From: Candidatus Delongbacteria bacterium | GTDB lineage: Bacteria > UBA4055 | Length of the DNA: 11,788 bases | NCBI GenBank assembly: GCA_013139625.1 | Contig: WTAK01000122.1 | Location: 1 to 11,788, forward strand | Reading direction: 5' to 3' | Shown here: positions 7,728 to 11,788 of the stretch, piece after piece | Numbering within the stretch: position 1 is the stretch's first letter | Layout of the letters: each line of letters opens with the position of its first letter | Made by a program: the position numbers and the translations under genes | Notes under the pieces: model-generated | Told to the model about the DNA's origin: nothing | Databases searched by the model: none | The model's input: only the letters and a program-made list of their open reading frames with translations

Positions 7728-8531
7728 ATGGATCTTTCGGATTTTTTATTGACAAAGAACATCAAAATTATCAATGAAGATATCGATAAAGACGGATTGC
7801 TGAATGAGATAGCTAAGTTAGCTTCATCTGATGAATCTGCACAAAAAAAGATATTCGAAAATCTAAAAGAAAGAGAAGGTCTGGGTTCTACCGGATTTGG
7901 AAATGGTATAGCCATACCTCATTGTGCTTTGGATAATATTGATGAATTCATAATAGGTATTATTACCGTTCCTAACGGAGTAGAGTATGATTCTCTGGAT
8001 AATAAACCTGCAAAAGTATTTGTATTTATCATAGCACCTGAAAAAAAGAGGAATCATTATATTAGATTTCTTTCAGCTGTGTCTGGGATATTAAAACAGG
8101 ATGAGGCTGTAAATGAAATACTCGCTCAAACTACTCCAATAGGGATAGAAGAAAGTTTTTTAAGATACTCCTTACCATCTACTACAAATAAGAAAGAAAG
8201 CAAAGAATTCAACCTTCTACATGCATTTTGTCAATCTGAGGATAAATTTGAAGATCTTATGGGCATAATCACAGAAGTAAGCGAGTGTGATATCTCTGTT
8301 GTAGAAGCTAATGATGCAGGAAAATATATCAATGCTATGCCTCTCTTTGCTAAATTCTGGACTGATGAAACTAGTGGTTTTCATAGGATCATAGTTGTGG
8401 TATTGCCAAAATCAAACACTAATGAGATCCTGAGAAAGATAAATAAAATTATTGATAAACTCCCTGAAAGATCAGGTATAATGGTTTATATACAGGCAAT
8501 AGATTACATTAATGGGAATTTGAACTTGTAG
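7728..8531 (+). CDS. PTS EIIA (fructose/PtsN-type) domain protein with a C-terminal PII-like domain
   Basis: A 267-residue cytoplasmic protein. Residues 1-150 are a fructose/mannitol/nitrogen-type PTS EIIA domain: REGLGSTGFGNGIAIPHC contains the phospho-accepting His65, followed by the family strands GVEYDSLDNKPAKVFVFIIAP and the HYIRFLSAVSGIL helix. In the family this His receives phosphate from HPr or NPr. A plain EIIA ends near residue 150; here ~115 residues follow. Residues ~160-265 alternate strand-helix-strand (FNLLHAFCQ, FEDLMGIITEV, DISVVEA, then a loop, HRIIVVVLP, EILRKINKIIDKLP, GIMVYIQAIDYINGNL), an order like PII signalling proteins, with residues ~190-215 in the T-loop position. 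The EIIA assignment is secure; the PII-like one is by eye. The antiporter gene starts 10 bases later. No EIIB/EIIC, EI or HPr gene is in view, so the role is probably regulatory, plausibly on that antiporter. AGGAGA precedes the ATG by 5 bases. Confidence 0.88.
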   Translation: MDLSDFLLTKNIKIINEDIDKDGLLNEIAKLASSDESAQKKIFENLKEREGLGSTGFGNGIAIPHCALDNIDEFIIGIITVPNGVEYDSLDNKPAKVFVFIIAPEKKRNHYIRFLSAVSGILKQDEAVNEILAQTTPIGIEESFLRYSLPSTTNKKESKEFNLLHAFCQSEDKFEDLMGIITEVSECDISVVEANDAGKYINAMPLFAKFWTDETSGFHRIIVVVLPKSNTNEILRKINKIIDKLPERSGIMVYIQAIDYINGNLNL

Positions 8532-8541
8532 GGTAATTATT

Positions 8542-9831
8542 ATGTCTGTATCAACTGCTGTACCGATATTACACGAACCGACTGCAATACCTATCTTACT
8601 GATCTTAGGAACGATCATTGTTATGGGATTTTATGTTGGCAACAACATGAAATTAATGAAACTACCTTCTCTGATCGGATACATGATCTTTGGGATATTG
8701 CTTGGTCCTTCATTATTTGATGTAATGAATGTTACGATTCAGAAGGATCTTTCATTTATTACAGATATTGCTTTGAGCTTTGTAGCATTGAGTATTGGTC
8801 TTGAGTTGAAATTCTCTATCCTGAAGAAACTTGGAAAAGGTATTGTTTCAATTATTTTTGTCTCAACTTTTGTTTCATTTATCCTGGTATTCTTTGTCGT
8901 TTACTGGTTGACGGACAATCTTCCTCTAGCATTGATCTTCGCTGCGATTGCACCGGCAAGTGCTCCGGCGGGAACAGTAGCTGTGATCCAAGAATTCAAA
9001 GCAAAAGGAAGTTTGACTAAAGCTTTATATGCCATTGTTGGATTTGATGATGGATTATGTATTATCATCTTTGGCTTTTCTGCAGCGATTGCAAAATATT
9101 ATATCGTAGCAGAAACAGGTGAATCTGTTAAAAACATACTGTCAGTAATGTTACTTCCTTTAAAAGAAGTATTCCTTAGCATAGTAATCGGTACTATTCT
9201 TGCCATGATAATATCTGTGCTCGCCCGAAAAATGAAAAAAGAGGGTGGATTTATCATCCTGATATTTGGTTTTACTTTTATAGGATGTGGCTTAAGTGAG
9301 ATATTCCATCTTTCTATTATTTTAACGAATATGGTAATGGGTATTGTTGTAGTGAATACTCAACCTCATTATTTAGTTCAAAAATTTCATGATAGAATGG
9401 TTCTTTTTATGCCTTTAATATTCATTATGTTCTTTACCTTGGCAGGTGCGAATTTACATTTAGCAGAATTACCATCTTTGGGTATGTTAGGAGTATTATA
9501 TATTCTGGCAAGGTCAGCAGGTAAGATCTTTGGTTCAAGTATTGGTGCTATGTTCGGTCATGTTGAAGAGAAGATCAAAAAGTGGGTTGGTCTTGGAATG
9601 CTTTCTCAGGCAGGTGTTGCAATCGGATTAGCTCTGATCGCGAAATATGAATTCGCAGGATTAGGCAGAGTGGTTGAAACTGTAAATGGAGTTGATATTA
9701 CTTCCGGTGACAAATTAGGAACCATTGTGATAACAACTGTTACGGCGACTTGTATTTTCTTCGAAATAATTGGTCCGATCTTTACAAAGATAGCATTGAC
9801 GAAGGCAGGGGAGATCAATGCCAAAGAATGA
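8542..9831 (+). CDS. CPA2-family cation:proton antiporter (Na+/H+ or K+/H+ exchanger)
   Basis: A 429-residue integral membrane protein with about 11-12 hydrophobic segments, the length of a CPA2 transport domain without the cytosolic RCK/TrkA-N tail found in KefB/KefC. Family hallmarks are LPSLIGYMIFGILLGPSLFD in the second helix region, FVALSIGLELKFS, the unwound-helix signature APASAPAGTVAVIQEFKAKG, and AIVGFDDGLC, whose Asp169-Asp170 pair is at the ion-binding site of the NapA/NhaA-like fold. Later come FFTLAGANLHL and GLGMLSQAGVAIGLAL, also typical. It exchanges cytosolic Na+ or K+ for protons across the inner membrane; ion specificity cannot be read. Because it lacks its own regulatory tail, the EIIA/PII-like protein encoded 10 bases upstream is a plausible regulator in trans. 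The ribosome binding site is weak (AGGG 8530-8533, overlapping the upstream stop), so translational coupling is likely. Confidence 0.9.
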   Translation: MSVSTAVPILHEPTAIPILLILGTIIVMGFYVGNNMKLMKLPSLIGYMIFGILLGPSLFDVMNVTIQKDLSFITDIALSFVALSIGLELKFSILKKLGKGIVSIIFVSTFVSFILVFFVVYWLTDNLPLALIFAAIAPASAPAGTVAVIQEFKAKGSLTKALYAIVGFDDGLCIIIFGFSAAIAKYYIVAETGESVKNILSVMLLPLKEVFLSIVIGTILAMIISVLARKMKKEGGFIILIFGFTFIGCGLSEIFHLSIILTNMVMGIVVVNTQPHYLVQKFHDRMVLFMPLIFIMFFTLAGANLHLAELPSLGMLGVLYILARSAGKIFGSSIGAMFGHVEEKIKKWVGLGMLSQAGVAIGLALIAKYEFAGLGRVVETVNGVDITSGDKLGTIVITTVTATCIFFEIIGPIFTKIALTKAGEINAKE

Positions 9832-10780
9832 GTTCGCAATGAATCTTGATAGTGCTGCTACTAAAATTTTCATTGGTATAGACGGTGGTGGAACTAAAAC
9901 GAACATTTCAGCTTTAGATATAGATAATAATCTACTCTGTTCGGATACATTCGGTCCGACAAATCTTTTGAACGGAACTGAATTTGAGGATAATCTTTTA
10001 ATTCTTCTCAAGAAACTTGTTTCAAATCTAAAAAAGAATGTTACGGCAAAATACGAGTTATATATTTCAGCAGGATTTGCAGGTATTTCTACAAAAAGCA
10101 ATTCAGAGAAAAGATTTACAGATATCCTTACCAGAGCTACTATTGGTCAGAATATTACTATTAAAACAGCAGAATTCGGATCGGATGCACTTTTAGCTTT
10201 GAATGTGTATTTTCCTGACAAGCCGGGACTTTTACTTATATCAGGTACAGGAAGTATTTGCTTTGGGAAGGATGCAAAAGGTAATGTTTTTAATACCGGT
10301 GGTTTTGGGCATATGATCGATGATGGGGGTTCCGGGCATTGGTTTGGGAAACAGGCGATCAAATTAACTCTTAATTCTAGATTCCATCACGATGAAAAGT
10401 CTGTGATCGAGGAAATGGTTTTCAATCAATTTGATATTAAAGAACCTGAAGAACTTTATGACCTTATTTATAAAGAGGAAGGAAAGAACCTTGTAGATTC
10501 TGCATCGAAACTTCTTTTTGATGCCTACAAAGAAGGATGTCCTTTCGCTGAGAAAGCAATACTTGAGGGAGTGGATAAGCTGGAGTATCTTGTTCGTAAC
10601 TGTTCGAAGCTGATAAATGATGAAGCTTCTTATGTTGTTCTTCATGGATCAGTTTTTAAGCAGAAGATCGTACTTGAACTTCTGAAAGATAAACTCATTG
10701 ATGATATGAATATTTATAAAAGCGATAAGCGAATTGATTTAGAAGCAGCGGCGATATTGTTGGAGAAGGTGAAAGGGTAG
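9818..10780 (+). CDS. BadF/BadG family sugar kinase, N-acetylglucosamine-kinase-like
   Basis: A 320-residue cytoplasmic kinase of the actin/hexokinase-like ATPase superfamily, usual size for bacterial GlcNAc-kinase-like proteins. The phosphate-1 loop is IGIDGGGTKTN (Asp22 onward), the probable catalytic Asp is Asp123 in FGSDALLAL, the phosphate-2 loop is SGTGSI (142-147), and GGFGHMIDDGGSGHWFG (161-177) matches the family GGWG-x-GDEGSG block. A C-terminal adenosine-loop strand is seen in SYVVLHGSVF. Its likely substrate is GlcNAc or a related amino sugar from peptidoglycan or chitin turnover, though the wider BadF family also contains 2-hydroxyacyl-CoA dehydratase activators; no [4Fe-4S] cysteines of that branch are seen. 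The start at 9818 is preferred because AGGGGAG (9807-9813) precedes it; it overlaps the antiporter stop by 14 bases. A later Met at 9839 lacks a ribosome binding site. Confidence 0.85.
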   Translation: MPKNEFAMNLDSAATKIFIGIDGGGTKTNISALDIDNNLLCSDTFGPTNLLNGTEFEDNLLILLKKLVSNLKKNVTAKYELYISAGFAGISTKSNSEKRFTDILTRATIGQNITIKTAEFGSDALLALNVYFPDKPGLLLISGTGSICFGKDAKGNVFNTGGFGHMIDDGGSGHWFGKQAIKLTLNSRFHHDEKSVIEEMVFNQFDIKEPEELYDLIYKEEGKNLVDSASKLLFDAYKEGCPFAEKAILEGVDKLEYLVRNCSKLINDEASYVVLHGSVFKQKIVLELLKDKLIDDMNIYKSDKRIDLEAAAILLEKVKG

Positions 10781-10787
10781 CCCTTTC
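10771..10787 (+). other. Perfect hairpin with the kinase stop codon as its loop
   Basis: GAAAGGG (10771-10777) and CCCTTTC (10781-10787) pair perfectly and leave exactly the TAG stop (10778-10780) as a three-base loop. No T tract follows, so it is not a standard terminator; the real one lies about 50 bases on. It could protect the mRNA end or be a remnant of an inserted repeat. Confidence 0.5.
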
Positions 10788-10788
10788 A

Positions 10789-10816
10789 AGTTATAAGTTA
10801 TAAGTGATGAGTGATA
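10789..10816 (+). repeat. Four-unit 7-bp tandem repeat after the kinase gene
   Basis: Four consecutive heptamers: AGTTATA, AGTTATA, AGTGATG, AGTGATA. The first two are identical and the last two differ by one base, so the array looks like duplication followed by drift. It lies between the stop-codon hairpin and the terminator, in non-coding DNA. No function is evident. Confidence 0.7.
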
Positions 10817-10838
10817 AGGTCGCTCATACAATCCGTCA

Positions 10839-10868
10839 CCCTGAAAACTTTCAGGGTCTTTTTTTTTA
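10839..10868 (+). terminator. Rho-independent terminator of the EIIA-antiporter-kinase operon
   Basis: The stem CCCTGAAA (10839-10846) and TTTCAGGG (10849-10856) is followed by TCTT and an unbroken T run through 10867. The innermost pairs must open to form a realistic loop, leaving about six strong base pairs. Position and strong T tract make this the transcript end for the operon. Confidence 0.88.
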
Positions 10869-10891
10869 TTTAAATTCATACAACATTTACG

Positions 10892-10920
10892 TTGATTTAT
10901 TACTCAATAATTACTAAATT
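10892..10920 (+). promoter_or_regulatory. Candidate promoter of the P-loop NTPase gene
   Basis: TTGATT (10892-10897) and TAAATT (10915-10920) are spaced by 17 bp. A 9-bp direct repeat, AATAATTAC, occurs at 10906-10914 and 10923-10931 and flanks the -10. The region is very AT-rich, so partial promoter matches are expected by chance. The 185-bp gap between the kinase and NTPase genes holds the hairpin, heptamer repeat, terminator and this candidate promoter, and no gene. Confidence 0.3.
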
Positions 10921-10965
10921 GAAATAATTACAAAGCAAGTATAAGTCAAAGTTAAGGATTAACAA

Positions 10966-11788
10966 ATGGATAAGATCTCGGTTTTAAGCAAAATAATTCA
11001 TGTAGATGAATTGTCAATACTTATTGAAAATATTTTAAAAAAAATGGATTTAAAAGAAATAAAGAGACTGTCTGAAGATATAATAGTTGCGACACAAAGA
11101 ACACCTTTGGAAGCAAGAAAGTTATGTTTTGTAAATACACTCACTGAGTTAGATGGGAAAGTTAAAGAAATCAAAGCAGTAATTAATAAACTTGATATTA
11201 AATATGATACAATATATATAGTTACATCCAATCGCAAGCTGACTGATTACTTTAAAAGATGGATAAAATCTAAATTTACAGAAAATCAATTTGAATTTTG
11301 GTCATCAAAAGAAGTTATTGATAAGATTGACTCTCATTACTCTGATTTTTGGGGTCATAATGATGCATTTATAAAATCTTATGAAGAATACTACACAAAA
11401 AACATAAAAAAAGAATCTGACTTAAGAAAAATATTAAAACTGGATAAAAATATTGATAAACAGTTAGATATGTTTATCGAGCCTAATATTTATACTTTTG
11501 AAGAAGATAGGGAAGCAGAAAGGTTAGTCAGAGTAAAAATAAAAAGAGAGAATATCACAAATGGTGGATCTTATGTAATATCCGGTGAAGCAGGTACCGG
11601 TAAAACAACACTTCTTAAAGAAATTGGAAGTGCAATAATTAATCTTAATCATAATAGTAATAATAAATCAATACCAATTTTGATAAAAGCAAATGATATT
11701 CACAATGCAAATTGTTCACTAAAAAATGCTTTTGAAGAAATATTATTAAAAACTTTTAAGTCATTTGATTTAGATAATATTTATAAAA
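10966..11788 (+). CDS. NACHT/STAND-like P-loop NTPase, N-terminal part only (runs off the window)
   Basis: An open frame from ATG 10966 with AAGGA (10954-10958) seven bases upstream continues without a stop to the window end, giving 274 residues. Residues ~170-274 begin an NTPase domain: YVISGEAGTGKTTLLKEIG contains Walker A (GEAGTGKTT, 207-215, Lys213), followed by the strand SIPILIKAND as in NACHT and related STAND ATPases. Walker B and the C-terminal repeats that would confirm the class are outside the window. Residues ~50-160 include the strand-helix DTIYIVTSNRKLTDYFKRWI, then FEFWSSKEVIDKI and DFWGHNDAFIKSYEEYY; this resembles the second half of restriction-endonuclease-like domains found at the N-terminus of some NACHT proteins. 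No D-(E/Q)-x-K catalytic signature is visible, so it may be degenerate. The gene is clearly more AT-rich than the kinase gene before it. It could be an antiviral sensor or another signalling ATPase. Confidence 0.72.
   Translation, partial: MDKISVLSKIIHVDELSILIENILKKMDLKEIKRLSEDIIVATQRTPLEARKLCFVNTLTELDGKVKEIKAVINKLDIKYDTIYIVTSNRKLTDYFKRWIKSKFTENQFEFWSSKEVIDKIDSHYSDFWGHNDAFIKSYEEYYTKNIKKESDLRKILKLDKNIDKQLDMFIEPNIYTFEEDREAERLVRVKIKRENITNGGSYVISGEAGTGKTTLLKEIGSAIINLNHNSNNKSIPILIKANDIHNANCSLKNAFEEILLKTFKSFDLDNIYK

Noticed and set aside
9715..10101. 128-codon minus-strand open frame across the antiporter/kinase junction
   Set aside because: It overlaps two genes with clear family motifs on the other strand; its sequence shows no domain.
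9839..10780. Shorter kinase start at Met 9839
   Set aside because: No Shine-Dalgarno site precedes it, whereas AGGGGAG precedes ATG 9818 at a workable distance.
10998..11237. 79-codon minus-strand open frame with a hydrophobic stretch, considered as a small membrane toxin
   Set aside because: It lies fully antisense to the NTPase frame, which has a ribosome binding site and a Walker A motif; hydrophobicity is expected from antisense of Lys/Asp/Glu-rich coding.

Overview
The window is AT-rich bacterial DNA, probably from an uncultured lineage of the Fibrobacteres-Chlorobi-Bacteroidetes (FCB) group. The evidence is a type IX secretion (Por) C-terminal sorting domain at the left edge and long secreted proteins built from golvesin-like, MAM/choice-of-anchor-like and fibronectin III modules. 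Unlike most Bacteroidota, several genes here have good Shine-Dalgarno sites. A Cloacimonadota-like or Delongbacteria-like genome would fit, but that placement comes from recognising domain style and not from a marker gene.

Left part (1-7607): secretion and extracellular proteolysis. The tail of a T9SS-sorted protein (+) ends at 250. It converges on a minus-strand pair: a 903-residue secreted C39-like cysteine peptidase (start 4123) followed by a membrane acyltransferase (acyltransferase-3 family). Divergent from the C39-like gene, across a 133-bp promoter region, is a 1116-residue secreted papain-like (C1) peptidase. The two peptidases belong to different families but end in clearly related ~65-residue fibronectin III modules, so they probably share a destination or anchoring mode.

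Middle part (7608-10780): a tight three-gene operon on the plus strand. It encodes a PTS EIIA-type protein with an extra C-terminal domain that looks PII-like, a CPA2 cation:proton antiporter, and a BadF/N-acetylglucosamine-kinase-like sugar kinase whose start overlaps the antiporter stop by 14 bases. The likely theme is control of ion transport by phosphorylation and/or nucleotide state. The operon is preceded by a perfect palindrome that probably terminates the C1 peptidase transcript, and it is followed by a strong terminator.

Right part (10781-11788): a 185-bp spacer, then a visibly more AT-rich gene that runs off the window. Its first 274 residues contain an N-terminal domain reminiscent of a degenerate restriction-endonuclease-like fold and then a Walker A P-loop, the layout of NACHT/STAND NTPases. 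This is the best candidate for an accessory, possibly anti-phage, system, but its sensor half lies outside the window.
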